DNA of 60,696 bases from Lachnospiraceae bacterium (GTDB lineage: Bacteria; Bacillota; Clostridia; Lachnospirales; Lachnospiraceae). Positions 8,213 through 16,015 of this stretch are shown here, one piece after another (the first letter of the stretch is position 1; every line of letters starts with the position of its first letter). Below the pieces are notes generated by a model that was not told where the DNA came from, searched no databases, and saw nothing but the letters and a program-made list of their open reading frames with translations. Made by a program: the position numbers and the translations under genes. The stretch spans positions 118,413 to 179,108 of the forward strand of contig CAJTEM010000001.1 of assembly GCA_910575255.1 (NCBI GenBank), read 5' to 3'.

Positions 8213-8430
8213 GTTCTTTTTTTGTTATCCTTTGAGGTGTTTGCTGTTTAGCGTTTGTTGTTTGGTGTTTATTGTTCAGAGTTTATTGTCTGGTATTTGT
8301 AGTCTGGCCTTGGTTTTCTGGAATTTCCTGTTTTCCGGAGTTTGCCAGAAAGGGTTGGGGCGGGAATGCTTCCCTGATTAAAAGTATACAGAAAAGCGTC
8401 GGCAAAAACAATAGAAACTTCGCAGTGTTT

Positions 8431-8459
8431 TTGAAATGATTCCTTCCGACTGGCATGAT
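8431..8459 (+). promoter_or_regulatory. Promoter of the structured RNA / slipin unit
   Basis: TTGAAA (8431-8436), a 17-bp spacer and CATGAT (8454-8459) preceded by TGG (an extended -10). Transcription would start near 8466-8468, exactly where the first 7-bp stem (GGCACCG) begins. The match to consensus is moderate, which suits a regulated promoter. Confidence 0.5.
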
Positions 8460-8467
8460 AAGATGGA

Positions 8468-8590
8468 GGCACCGAAAGGGTGATGGTTCCGGCTTACAGT
8501 CTTGGCATAGAGTCCAGACGGTGCCGCTGCGCTGCAGTACGGTATGCCGCCGGGAGCATCAGGAGGCTGTGGCAGCGAGGAAAACGGACT
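8468..8590 (+). ncRNA. Structured 5' segment ahead of the Y-like RNA
   Basis: Two strong stems are visible. GGCACCG (8468-8474) pairs with CGGTGCC (8519-8525), enclosing a smaller TCTTGG/TCCAGA hairpin. CGCTGC (8525-8530) pairs with GCAGCG (8572-8577), enclosing an ATGC/GCAT hairpin. No reading frame fits. It could be a second Y-type RNA, a leader that joins the Y-like fold into one RNA of about 235 nt, or a riboswitch-like control element. I do not recognise the class. Confidence 0.45.
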
Positions 8591-8696
8591 GCTGCAGACA
8601 CAACAAAGACTTGATTTACGTGGGTTCGAATCCCACCGGTGAAAACCGTTGCTTAGTGGCGAAAGCGATCAAATGACACCTGTCAAGTGTCTCAGG
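8591..8696 (+). ncRNA. Y RNA (YrlA-like) with permuted tRNA-mimic module
   Basis: A roughly 106-nt RNA. The outer stem has CTG (8592-8594) paired with CAG (8693-8695), one bulged C at 8595, and AGACAC (8596-8601) paired with GTGTCT (8687-8692). An internal loop and a second stem follow (8609-8615 with 8668-8674). Inside are, in order, a perfect T-arm (GTGGG-TTCGAAT-CCCAC, 8620-8636), a hairpin CGGT-GAAA-ACCG (8637-8648) that stands for a closed acceptor stem, and a D-arm (GCTT-AGTGGCGA-AAGC, 8651-8666) with the G-G pair. T-arm, acceptor, D-arm is a circular permutation of tRNA and matches what is known of YrlA Y RNAs. The bulged-C outer stem resembles the Ro60/Rsr-binding helix. No Rsr gene is present in the window. 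The base pairing is seen; the class is inferred. Confidence 0.62.
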
Positions 8697-8718
8697 AAGG
8701 AGGAAGACGTGGAATCTG

Positions 8719-8738
8719 CCGGCATGCGCCGGTCTTTT
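8719..8738 (+). terminator. Weak hairpin terminator after the Y-like RNA
   Basis: CCGGC-ATGC-GCCGG followed by TCTTTT. The short, imperfect T-tract suggests partial readthrough into the slipin gene, so the RNA could be both a separate transcript and the leader of the slipin message. Confidence 0.4.
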
Positions 8739-8739
8739 G

Positions 8740-9045
8740 GAGGAGAAGGAAGGCATGCGCCGACGGCGTGACCTGCCCTTTTCCGGACAAAAGGCAGGAG
8801 CAGGCAGCAGGAGGCTTGCCTGTACCGCCAAAACGGAAAGAAAAAGAGGTATCCCATGGCCCGCGGTAATTCTGATTTTACAGAACAATGCTTTGGGTAA
8901 AGTCAGATTCCCCTTCCGGGGAGGAAAAGCGGGAAGCCGGATATCTGCGGATTTTTTCCGGAGGGATGGTCCGCAGAGTCTTCTGCGGCAGCTTCCAGGT
9001 CGGAATCTCTTAACAGAAGGGACGTGTCAAAAAGGAGGGGAAAGT
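8740..9045 (+). other. Untranslated interval before the slipin gene
   Basis: An open frame runs through this stretch into the slipin gene, but it lacks a ribosome site and its sequence is repeat-like. Small hairpins are visible (CAGGCA/TGCCTG near 8800-8821; CCGCAGA/TCTGCGG near 8970-8989). It probably forms the 5' UTR. AAAAGGAGGGG at 9030-9040 is the ribosome site that decides the start at 9046. Confidence 0.4.
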
Positions 9046-10140
9046 ATGAAAATTCAGATCAATCAGAATCAATGTGGGTTTTTGTTAAAGGACGGATGTT
9101 TTGTCAAAACACTTTACAGCGGAATCCATCGTTACATAAAAGCTATGGGCTATGAGGTTGTGGTGGAGGATATGGAAGGAATGGTGGAGTTTGACAAGGC
9201 TCCCAGAGAGGTGTTGCTGAAAGAGGACGAGATATTTGCCGGGAAGGTGCTTTCGATACGGATTCCTGAGGGGCACATCGGAATTCTTAAGGAGAATGGC
9301 GTAGCAAGGAAGATCTTGCCAGAGGCTGAGTATCTGTACTGGAATGTGTGGGGCCGGTATACGGCGGAGCTTCTGGATATGCGGGAGCCTGAGACGGCCA
9401 ACCAGGCAGGAAAGGCCTGTCTGGCGCAGATTCCCCAGAAGTATTATAAAAAGATTGAGATTCAGCCGGGAGAGCTGGGGATTCTCTATTACAATAATCA
9501 GGTGGTGAGAGAGCTGGAAACAGGAACTTACTACTATTGGTTGTATTCCAAAGATGTACTCTGTAGAGTTGTAGATCTGAAGACAAAGCCGTTGGAGATT
9601 TCCGGACAGGAGATTCTGACAGCAGACCGGATCGGTATACGGATCAATCTCATGTGCACCTACAGGGTGGTGAATCCCAGAGCCATGATTGAGAACATCA
9701 AGAATCTGGAAAATCAGGTCTATGCGTGTGTTCAGCTGGTGATCCGGGAGTATGTAGGCAGGTATCGGCTGGATGAGCTTCTGCAGCAGAAAGAGGAGAT
9801 CTCCCAGTTTATTTTCAAGCGGCTGAAGGAGGCGGAGAAGGATTATTGTATTGAGTTTAAGAGCGCGGGAATCAAGGATATCATCCTGCCGGGAGAGATT
9901 CGGGATATTATGAATACGGTGTTGGTGGCAGAACGGAGAGCCCAGGCAAATGTGATTACCAGAAGGGAGGAAGTGGCCTCCACCCGGTCACTTTTGAATA
10001 CGGCGAAGCTGATGGATGAAAATAAGACTTTGTATAAGCTGAAGGAGATGGAGTGCCTGGAGAGAATCTGCGCCCAGGTGGGGAATATCCAGGTGGGCGG
10101 AGGAGCCTTGCTGGAGCAGTTGAAGGCGTTGGTGGGGTAA
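9046..10140 (+). CDS. SPFH/band-7 domain protein (slipin-like)
   Basis: A 364-residue slipin-type protein. The N-terminal 125 residues are an unusual non-membrane extension (MKIQINQNQCGFLLKDG, with a duplicated ILKENGVARKILPEAEYLYWNVWGRY). The SPFH domain follows (about 130-300: KKIEIQPGELGILYYNNQ, VDLKTKPLEISGQEILTADR, IRINLMCTYRVVNPRAMI), then an alpha-helical stretch with the slipin signature NTVLVAERRAQANVITRREE. There is no obvious hydrophobic anchor. SPFH proteins build oligomeric scaffolds. Band-7/slipin genes are known neighbours of RtcB/Rsr RNA-repair operons, consistent with the Y-like RNA just upstream. No RtcB or Rsr is encoded here, so the role remains inferred. Confidence 0.83.
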   Translation: MKIQINQNQCGFLLKDGCFVKTLYSGIHRYIKAMGYEVVVEDMEGMVEFDKAPREVLLKEDEIFAGKVLSIRIPEGHIGILKENGVARKILPEAEYLYWNVWGRYTAELLDMREPETANQAGKACLAQIPQKYYKKIEIQPGELGILYYNNQVVRELETGTYYYWLYSKDVLCRVVDLKTKPLEISGQEILTADRIGIRINLMCTYRVVNPRAMIENIKNLENQVYACVQLVIREYVGRYRLDELLQQKEEISQFIFKRLKEAEKDYCIEFKSAGIKDIILPGEIRDIMNTVLVAERRAQANVITRREEVASTRSLLNTAKLMDENKTLYKLKEMECLERICAQVGNIQVGGGALLEQLKALVG

Positions 10141-10330
10141 GGGAGGTGGTTCCGGGAGGTACGCCTTGGAACAAGGGGAGAGCAGCAGCGGGAAATGGTC
10201 TGTCGATTTTTCCGGTTTCGAGATTAAGAATTACAGGTTGGTTCTTTCGATGTCAGCAGAGTGTACCTCTCGGAATCCCACCCCGAGAAAGGCAATGGAA
10301 AAGCGGAAACAGGCGTTCGGCTTTATGAGA
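10141..10330 (+). repeat. Composite palindromic repeat, short copy
   Basis: Carries pieces shared with the large palindromes at 13066-13780 and 56890-57700: GGGAGGTACGCCTTGGAAC, AAATGGTCTG...CCGGTTTCGAGATTAAGAAT, and a closing GGAATCCCACCCCGAGAAA. The central hairpin of the larger copies is missing, so this looks like a deleted derivative. No gene lies between the slipin and xth genes. Confidence 0.6.
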
Positions 10331-10385
10331 AAGTAGTGGAAATATGAAAGGAAATATGATAAAAAGGTAGGAGGAGGGATGAAGG

Positions 10386-11141
10386 ATGAAGAAACTGTGT
10401 TCATGGAATGTGAATGGGCTGCGGGCTTGTATGAGTAAGGGATTTATGGATTTTCTGGCAAGGGAGGACCCGGATGTGCTGTGTCTGCAGGAGACAAAAA
10501 TGCAGCCGGAGCAGGCGGATTTTGAGTTTCCGGGATATGAGATTTACTGGAACAGTGCTCAGAAAAAAGGGTATTCCGGCACAGCGGTGCTGACCAGAGA
10601 GAAGCCTCTGAAGGTATCCTTTGACCTGGGGATGGACCGGCATAATACGGAGGGACGGGCCATTACACTGGAATATCCGGAGTATTATCTGGTGAATGTC
10701 TATGTGCCCAATGCTCAGAATGAGCTGGCGCGTATTGACTATCGGATGGAATGGGAGGATGATTTCCGAGCTTATCTGGGGGCGTTAAAGGAGAAAAAGC
10801 CGGTGATCGTGACCGGGGATTTTAATGTGGCAAAAGAGGAGATCGACCTGAAAAACCCAAAAGCGAACCGGGGGAATGCCGGATTTTCAGACGAAGAGCG
10901 GGGGAAGATGAGAGAGCTTTTAGCTTCTGGCTTTGTGGATTCCTTCCGGTATCTGTATCCGGATAAGGAGGAGGCCTACAGCTGGTGGTCTTACCGTTTT
11001 AAGGCCCGGGAGAGGAATGCCGGATGGCGGATTGACTATTTTTTAGTTTCTGCCGGGTATGAGGAGCATATTGCAGACAGCCTCATTTTTTCGGAGCAGA
11101 CAGGGAGCGATCACTGCCCGGTGGGGCTGATCCTGAAGTAA
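10386..11141 (+). CDS. xth: Exodeoxyribonuclease III / AP endonuclease
   Basis: A 251-residue metal-dependent endonuclease/phosphatase-fold enzyme that incises DNA at abasic sites and removes 3' blocking groups. Family motifs are clear: SWNVNGLRA at the start, CLQETKMQ with the metal-binding Glu, YVPNAQ, TGDFNVA, WRIDYFLVS and SDHCPVGL with the catalytic Asp-His at the end. Length is normal for the ExoA/Xth branch. GGAGGAGGGATGAAGG precedes the ATG. It is monocistronic here, facing the MATE gene tail to tail. Confidence 0.93.
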   Translation: MKKLCSWNVNGLRACMSKGFMDFLAREDPDVLCLQETKMQPEQADFEFPGYEIYWNSAQKKGYSGTAVLTREKPLKVSFDLGMDRHNTEGRAITLEYPEYYLVNVYVPNAQNELARIDYRMEWEDDFRAYLGALKEKKPVIVTGDFNVAKEEIDLKNPKANRGNAGFSDEERGKMRELLASGFVDSFRYLYPDKEEAYSWWSYRFKARERNAGWRIDYFLVSAGYEEHIADSLIFSEQTGSDHCPVGLILK

Positions 11142-11184
11142 GGACACGGGAAGAGGCAGTTGGCCTGGCGGCCGGGAATCCGCT

Positions 11185-12531
11185 TCAATAGTGGTATTTT
11201 GCCCGTTTCCCGGCAAGAAACAATCCGGCCACCACAACTGCCAGAAGTTCGGCGGCCACCATGGAAAACCAGATGCCGTCCAGCTGCCAGATCAGCGGGA
11301 GAAGGAGCACGGCTAAAACCTGGAATACCAGCGTCCGCGAGGAAGAGATCAGCGCGGAGGTCAGGCCGTCGTTGAGGGCGGTAAAAAAGCCGGAACCGAA
11401 AATGGCAAAGCCTGAGAAAAGAAAGGAAAAGGCATAGATGGAAAATGCGTGGAATGTCATTTCCAGAAGCTCTGGATCATAGCCGGTAAACATTACGGAG
11501 AGGGGCTTTGCCAGAAGCAGGGAGGATCCAAGCATGGCTACGGCAAAGACACTGGTAAGAAACAGGCTCTTTTTCAGCAGGCTTTTAAGTTCAGCGGGAT
11601 TCCCGGCGCCGTAGTGGTATCCGACCACTGGCGATACGCCTACGGAAAAGCCGATATATGTGGACAGAAAAATGAAGTTCACATACATCAGCACCCCATA
11701 TGCAGCCACACCGTCCTCGCCGGCATACCGCAGAAGCTGTATGTTATATAAGATGCTGACCAGGGAGGAGGAAATGTTGCTCAGCAATTCCGAGGAGCCG
11801 TTGGTACAGATCTTAAAAAGGGCTCTGCCGTCAAAGGATGCCCTGGTGAGCCGCAGCAGACTGCTGTTTTGGCGTGCGAAATAGAGCAGGGGAAGGAAGC
11901 CGCCCACACATTGACCGATGGCAGTGGCAGCAGCAGCTCCGGGAAGGCCCCAGGGGAATACTGCCACAAAAAGGGCGTCCAACAGGGCATTGGTGAGGCC
12001 GGCGGCAACCGTGAAGCCAAGTCCCAGCTTTGGCTTTCCGGCAGTGGCAAACAGGCACTGGAATTCGTACTGGAGGATGGCGGCAGGCGTGGCCAGCAGG
12101 ATGATTCTGCCGTAAAGGACGCAGTTTTCAAGAAGATCTCCCTCTGCCCCGAGAAGGGCGGCAATCGGCCTGAGAAACAGGATTCCCAGAACGGTCAGTA
12201 TGGCGCCGATTGCCATGGACAGGTAGACGATCATGGAGAAAAGGGAGCAGGCCTTTCTTTTGTCACCCTTTCCCAGAGTCAGGGCAATCAGGGCACCGCC
12301 TCCGGTGCCGAACAGAAAGCCGGCGCTGCTGACAATCATCAGGACAGGGAAAATAAAATTAAGGGCAGTGAATTCTGCCTTGCCGGCAAAATTAGAGACA
12401 AAAAAGCCGTCCACAACCACATAAACGGAGGTGAAGATCAGCATGATAATGGAAGGAAAGGTAAAACGCAGCAGGCGTTTGCAGGTGAAGTGGTCGGATA
12501 GCTGAATCAGGTTTTTATCTTGATTTTTCAT
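11185..12531 (-). CDS. MATE-family multidrug efflux transporter
   Basis: A 448-residue integral membrane protein with about 12 hydrophobic segments in the two-bundle MATE pattern. Recognisable features are LLRFTFPSIIMLIFTSVYVVVDGFF near the N-terminus (split here as one membrane helix) and repeated Gly-rich turns such as FLFGTGGGALIALTLGKGD. It would export cationic drugs or metabolites using a sodium or proton gradient. Its first 17 bp overlap the end of the upstream marR-type gene, so it is the second gene of an autoregulated operon. The paired operators upstream imply induction by a ligand of the regulator. Confidence 0.9.
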   Translation of the reverse strand: MKNQDKNLIQLSDHFTCKRLLRFTFPSIIMLIFTSVYVVVDGFFVSNFAGKAEFTALNFIFPVLMIVSSAGFLFGTGGGALIALTLGKGDKRKACSLFSMIVYLSMAIGAILTVLGILFLRPIAALLGAEGDLLENCVLYGRIILLATPAAILQYEFQCLFATAGKPKLGLGFTVAAGLTNALLDALFVAVFPWGLPGAAAATAIGQCVGGFLPLLYFARQNSSLLRLTRASFDGRALFKICTNGSSELLSNISSSLVSILYNIQLLRYAGEDGVAAYGVLMYVNFIFLSTYIGFSVGVSPVVGYHYGAGNPAELKSLLKKSLFLTSVFAVAMLGSSLLLAKPLSVMFTGYDPELLEMTFHAFSIYAFSFLFSGFAIFGSGFFTALNDGLTSALISSSRTLVFQVLAVLLLPLIWQLDGIWFSMVAAELLAVVVAGLFLAGKRAKYHY

Positions 12532-12991
12532 GATTTTCCATTCCTTTCATTTCTAACAGGTTCTTTGATTTCTCCTGGAGATCCAGGAGAAAGGCTTCGG
12601 TCAGCTCTAAGTATTTCTGCACATCGGTTTGCGTCCAGGAGGCAAATATCTCGTTCTCTATTTGAATAATCTGTACAGCAGTCTGTTCTGCCAGCTGCTT
12701 TCCGGCGTCGGTCAGGCAGACATTTTTCGCTTTGGGGCCGGCGGTCTCCAGATAGAGAATCCCCTCCCTCTCCAGCTTGCGGATGGCGGAATTGACGGTC
12801 TGCTTCGTGAGGCCGGAGCGGCGGCAGATATCCTGCAGGGGACAGCTGTTCCCTACATCACAGATGGTATAGAGAATGATCATCGCACTGTCCGAAAGCC
12901 CCAGCCTGAGGGACATCTCGTGATATACGGCGTTGATCTCACCCAGCAGATGATTGTAGCGTTTCATGATTCTGGAAAGATGGTATTCCAT
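12515..12991 (-). CDS. MarR-family repressor of the MATE operon
   Basis: A 158-residue winged-helix regulator of the MarR type. The central DNA-binding part reads LQDICRRSGLTKQTVNSAIRKLEREGILYLE, with flanking dimerisation helices (YHEMSLRLGLSDSAMIILYTI; AEQTAVQIIQIENEIFASW). It overlaps the transporter start by 17 bp. Two copies of the palindrome AGTATGAWWTCGTACT lie in the promoter, one in the -35/-10 spacer and one just after the -10, exactly where a repressor would block polymerase. The inducer is unknown but is probably a substrate of the pump. Confidence 0.9.
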   Translation of the reverse strand: MEYHLSRIMKRYNHLLGEINAVYHEMSLRLGLSDSAMIILYTICDVGNSCPLQDICRRSGLTKQTVNSAIRKLEREGILYLETAGPKAKNVCLTDAGKQLAEQTAVQIIQIENEIFASWTQTDVQKYLELTEAFLLDLQEKSKNLLEMKGMENHEKSR

Positions 12992-13006
12992 GCGGCGCCT
13001 CCTGTC

Positions 13007-13055
13007 AGTATGAAATCGTACTTTGTATTATAGTATGATTTCGTACTGATGTCAA
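13007..13055 (-). promoter_or_regulatory. MarR/MATE promoter with two operators
   Basis: On the minus strand, a perfect TTGACA (13050-13055), a 17-bp spacer and a perfect TATAAT (13027-13032). Operator 1, AGTATGATTTCGTACT (13032-13047), fills the spacer. Operator 2, AGTATGAAATCGTACT (13007-13022), covers the start region. Both are imperfect palindromes of one pattern, 25 bp apart centre to centre. Confidence 0.85.
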
Positions 13056-13065
13056 GAAAAAGGGT

Positions 13066-13780
13066 ATGCTTTACCATGGTAAACGCAAGCTTTTGTGATT
13101 CGGGAGGTACGCCCTGGAGGAAGGGAGAGCGCCTCTCCCGGCTCCCTCCCTTCTTCCAGGGCTAGTATAACCCGTTTTAAATAACCTTCCGTTTCGCCAG
13201 TCTGCTTTCCCGATAGCACAGAGGGAAAATGCTCAACGTAGCCCCACTACGCCTCCGCTTTTCCCTCTGCACTCTCGGAAAAGTATCCTTGCCGAAACAG
13301 AAAGGTATTTAAAACGGGTTATACTAGTATGACCCACACCAATTAGCCCAATCTGATAGTCAAAAGCTTGCGTTTACCGTATATGGTGTACGGTAACCTA
13401 AACGGGCATATGCTGTTACGTTCATAGGGTACCAGGAACAGGGAAACACAGCCAAGGAAACGGGGCGAGAAGTCACCGGAAATCGTCTGCGGATTTTGAC
13501 TTTGCAGAGATTTAGAAGTCCTTAAATCCCTGATTTTTGCGTTGAAGCGAAAATCCACACTGTCTGAGCGAAGCGAGTTTGTGGATTTTCGTTTCGTTTT
13601 TAGCAAAAATCAGGGATTTTAGGAATTCTTAATCTCGAAACCGGAAAAATCCGCAGACGATTTCCGGTGACTTCTCGCCCTGTTTCCTTGGCGTACCTAT
13701 TGGAACCCCACCCCATGAAAAGTAACCGCGCGATCAGGCTTGAATGGATCGGTGTTCCAATAGGTTTGAAATATTTAAAA
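13066..13780. repeat. Nested composite palindrome (no gene)
   Basis: This gene-free stretch is almost all inverted repeats. ACCATGGTAAACGCAAGC (about 13073) is mirrored by AAAGCTTGCGTTTACC (about 13363). CCCTGGAGGAAGGGAG is mirrored before the inserted element at 13162. A palindrome of about 240 bp spans 13455-13693, its arms meeting around a GTCTGAGCGAAGCGAGT loop, with CGTCTGCGGATTTT mirrored by AAAATCCGCAGACG. It closes with GGAACCCCACCCCATGAAAAG. The same parts recur at 10141 and 56890. Short frames inside are palindrome artefacts. Confidence 0.8.
13162..13327. mobile_element. MITE-like palindromic element, full copy
   Basis: A 166-bp element bounded by perfect terminal inverted repeats (CTAGTATAACCCGTTTTAA and its complement). 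The inner arms are also complementary (AGAGGGAAAA with TTTTCCCTCT). It interrupts the surrounding composite palindrome. A second copy lies in the opposite orientation at 60001-60139, missing its last 27 bp or so. With no coding capacity and long inverted ends it behaves like a miniature inverted-repeat element; mobility is inferred. Confidence 0.65.
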
Positions 13781-13793
13781 AGCATGGTATAAT
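13766..13793 (+). promoter_or_regulatory. Promoter of the EamA transporter gene
   Basis: TTGAAA (13766-13771), a 16-bp spacer and TATAAT (13788-13793) with an extended TGG just before it. It overlaps the outer edge of the composite palindrome, so the repeat may supply or influence the promoter. Confidence 0.6.
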
Positions 13794-13812
13794 CTCGATA
13801 GAGATGATACCT

Positions 13813-13861
13813 GTGCCGATTTGCATACGGCCGAAGGACAGATAATTACAGCGGCAAATCG
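13813..13861 (+). ncRNA. Structured 5' leader of the EamA gene (candidate)
   Basis: CGATTTGC (13817-13824) pairs perfectly with GCAAATCG (13854-13861) over a 29-nt purine-rich loop, in a 115-nt untranslated leader. A competing short hairpin GCCG/CGGC lies inside. It could be a small regulatory RNA element for the transporter; no known riboswitch consensus was recognised. Confidence 0.3.
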
Positions 13862-13914
13862 TGTGCATCCCCCGGAGGGCAGCATGTCTGGAAGACATAT
13901 GGGAGGAGTGGGAA

Positions 13915-14820
13915 ATGAGCGATCAAAAACAAGATAACTATATGCAGGGAGTCGTGATGATCATTCTTTCAGCCTTTTGCTTTGCCTGCATGAACGTGAT
14001 GGTGCGTCTGGCCGGAGATATCCCGTCGATACAGAAAAGCTTTTTCCGGAATCTGGTGGCAGCAGGGTTTGCCGGAGTGATCTTGTGGAGGGCGCATGTG
14101 CCTTTACAGGTGGAGAAAAAAGCCAGAATGTCTCTGGCAGTGCGATGTGTGTTCGGGACGATCGGTATTCTCTGTAACTTCTATGCCGTGGATCATTTGC
14201 TGGTGGCGGACGCATCGATTCTGAATAAGCTTTCTCCCTTTTTTGCGATTATCTTTTCTTATTTGCTGCTTAAGGAGAGCATTACCCTTTTTCAGGCAAT
14301 CTGTGTGGGGACGGCTTTTGCGGGATGTCTGTTTGTGGTAAAGCCAGGGTTTGAGAATACGGCGTTGTTTCCGGCCATAATCGGAGTGTGCGGCGGCCTC
14401 GGCGCGGGAGTTGCCTATACCATGGTGCGCAGGCTGGGTTCTATGGGCGTAAGGGGTCCGGTGATCGTATTTTATTTTTCACTGTCCTCTTGCCTGATTG
14501 TGACACCGTGGATTGCGTTTCATTTCAGCCCCATGTCTTTCGGACAGATTCTGACATTGCTGGGGGCCGGCCTGTGTGCGGCCGGCGGACAGTTCTCGAT
14601 TACCAAAGCATACACTTATGCACCGGCAAGGAAGATTTCTATCTATGACTATTCTCAGATTATCTTTGCCACAGTGCTGGGATATGTAATATTCGGGGAG
14701 GTACCGGATCGGTATAGCATTGTGGGATATATCCTGATTGTAGCCGCTTCTCTGGTAATGTTTCTTTATAATCGCAGAGCAGAGAAGGCTGAGAAGGACA
14801 GGCAGGGAGAAAATGCCTGA
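13915..14820 (+). CDS. EamA/DMT-family transporter
   Basis: A 301-residue membrane protein with ten hydrophobic segments arranged as two EamA repeats. The first repeat carries FCFACMNVMVRLAGDIP and the linking YAVDHLLVADASILNKLSPFF-like turn, typical of drug/metabolite exporters of the RhaT/S-adenosylmethionine-exporter group. The start at 13915 is preferred over the upstream in-frame ATG because GGGAGGAGTGGGA lies immediately before it. It is monocistronic, and the substrate is not predictable. Confidence 0.85.
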   Translation: MSDQKQDNYMQGVVMIILSAFCFACMNVMVRLAGDIPSIQKSFFRNLVAAGFAGVILWRAHVPLQVEKKARMSLAVRCVFGTIGILCNFYAVDHLLVADASILNKLSPFFAIIFSYLLLKESITLFQAICVGTAFAGCLFVVKPGFENTALFPAIIGVCGGLGAGVAYTMVRRLGSMGVRGPVIVFYFSLSSCLIVTPWIAFHFSPMSFGQILTLLGAGLCAAGGQFSITKAYTYAPARKISIYDYSQIIFATVLGYVIFGEVPDRYSIVGYILIVAASLVMFLYNRRAEKAEKDRQGENA

Positions 14821-14924
14821 GAAAGGGAGGATTTTGAACAGATAGAGCGGCTTACCCACGAAAAATAATTGGGTCGTGGCAGTGGGAAAGTGTGGGCTTG
14901 AAGAAAAAATGGACTATTATCGAC

Positions 14925-14970
14925 AGAGCAGTGTTTCTGGTGAAAAGGATTCGCCGGATGCTGCTCTTTT
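14925..14970 (+). terminator. Hairpin terminator after the EamA gene
   Basis: AGAGCAG (14925-14931) pairs with CTGCTCT (14961-14967) over a long loop, followed by TTTT. It lies in the 238-bp gap between this gene and the convergent LysR gene, which is otherwise featureless. Confidence 0.5.
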
Positions 14971-15058
14971 TATGTAAAAATACCCTCAGCAGGCAGGAGG
15001 ATATTCTCATATTCTTTTGATTGCTGAAGCTTGCCACTCTACACTTGCTTCCCGGCAA

Positions 15059-16015
15059 TTATGCCTGTGAGGGATGAGCTTCCACCCACTGCTTTTGAAA
15101 ATAATCATCCGTAATATCCAGAAAATGTTTCATTGTGGTGGAAATGTGATTGTCATTATAATAGGCAACTACCACCTTCCAGGCAAAATCCACGTCTGGC
15201 TCCAGATAATAGCAGTCCAGATAATCAAAGGAACCAAAAATTTCCAGATAATGCTCTGGAATAAAAGTATAGCCGATATCATTGGCCACCATGCGCTTGA
15301 TGGTTTCCTGATTGCGGCTGGTCATAACGATGCGGGGAGTAATCCGTGCTTTTTTGAAAATGGTTTCATTGATGGTACGGATGCGCTGTCCCTGATGGCC
15401 GATGATAAAGGGGGCGTTGCTAAGACGGGTGATATCGACATAGGAAAAGCGGTCATGAGGGTTTTTGCGATAACATTGTTTTTTAATTTCATTGTTCCGG
15501 GAAGCAAGTAGCACCATCCGGCTCTGGAGGAACATGTGGTGGGGAAAGGCATTGAATTTAAAGGGGAGAGGGATGACACAGACATCAATGGCTCCGTCCA
15601 TTAACAGTTGTTCCAGCTCTGTGGAGGAGGATTCCACCAGCTGCAGGTCAATTTGCGGGAAACGTTCGCGGTAAACAGGAATAATGCAGGCAGCCACCAG
15701 AGTTCCCAGAAGATAGGGAACGCCAACGGTCAATTTTCCGCTTTCGGCTTTGGAGAGATGGGAGAAGGTGTTTTCCAGATCTTCCAGTATTCGCTCGATT
15801 TCCTGAGCTGATTTTACGAATACTTCTCCTTCCGGAGTCAGCTTCAGACGACCTTTGATCCGGGTGAACAGGGAGACGGAAAATTCGGATTCCACTTTCT
15901 TTAAGGTCTGGCTCAGGGACGGCTGGGCCACATAAAGTTTCTGGGCAGCCTTGGTGATACTGCCCTCGCGGGCGATGGTAAGGATATATTCAATCTCTCG
16001 CAGGTTCAGGTTCAT
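15059..16015 (-). CDS. LysR-family transcriptional regulator
   Basis: A 318-residue LysR regulator. The N-terminal winged helix reads LREIEYILTIAREGSITKAAQKLYVAQPSLSQTLKKVE (split across the helix-turn-helix), and the effector-binding fold follows (KLTVGVPYLLG, FIPEHYLEIFG). It is divergent from the PrpD/aconitase/TctCBA gene set, which is the classic LysR arrangement, so it most likely activates that set in response to a carboxylic acid substrate. The control region is the 300-bp gap, where ATATTAGATAAT-like and T-N11-A-type motifs are present but no single site is decisive. Confidence 0.9.
   Translation of the reverse strand: MNLNLREIEYILTIAREGSITKAAQKLYVAQPSLSQTLKKVESEFSVSLFTRIKGRLKLTPEGEVFVKSAQEIERILEDLENTFSHLSKAESGKLTVGVPYLLGTLVAACIIPVYRERFPQIDLQLVESSSTELEQLLMDGAIDVCVIPLPFKFNAFPHHMFLQSRMVLLASRNNEIKKQCYRKNPHDRFSYVDITRLSNAPFIIGHQGQRIRTINETIFKKARITPRIVMTSRNQETIKRMVANDIGYTFIPEHYLEIFGSFDYLDCYYLEPDVDFAWKVVVAYYNDNHISTTMKHFLDITDDYFQKQWVEAHPSQA

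Noticed and set aside
8591-8696. An ordinary tRNA gene
   Set aside because: The T-arm is perfect, but no 5' acceptor strand, anticodon arm or CCA end lies at tRNA spacing, and the D-arm comes after the T-arm.
8737-9045. N-terminal extension of the slipin protein
   Set aside because: The frame is open but has no ribosome site at its first ATG, its sequence is repeat-like, and a strong GGAGGGG points to ATG 9046.
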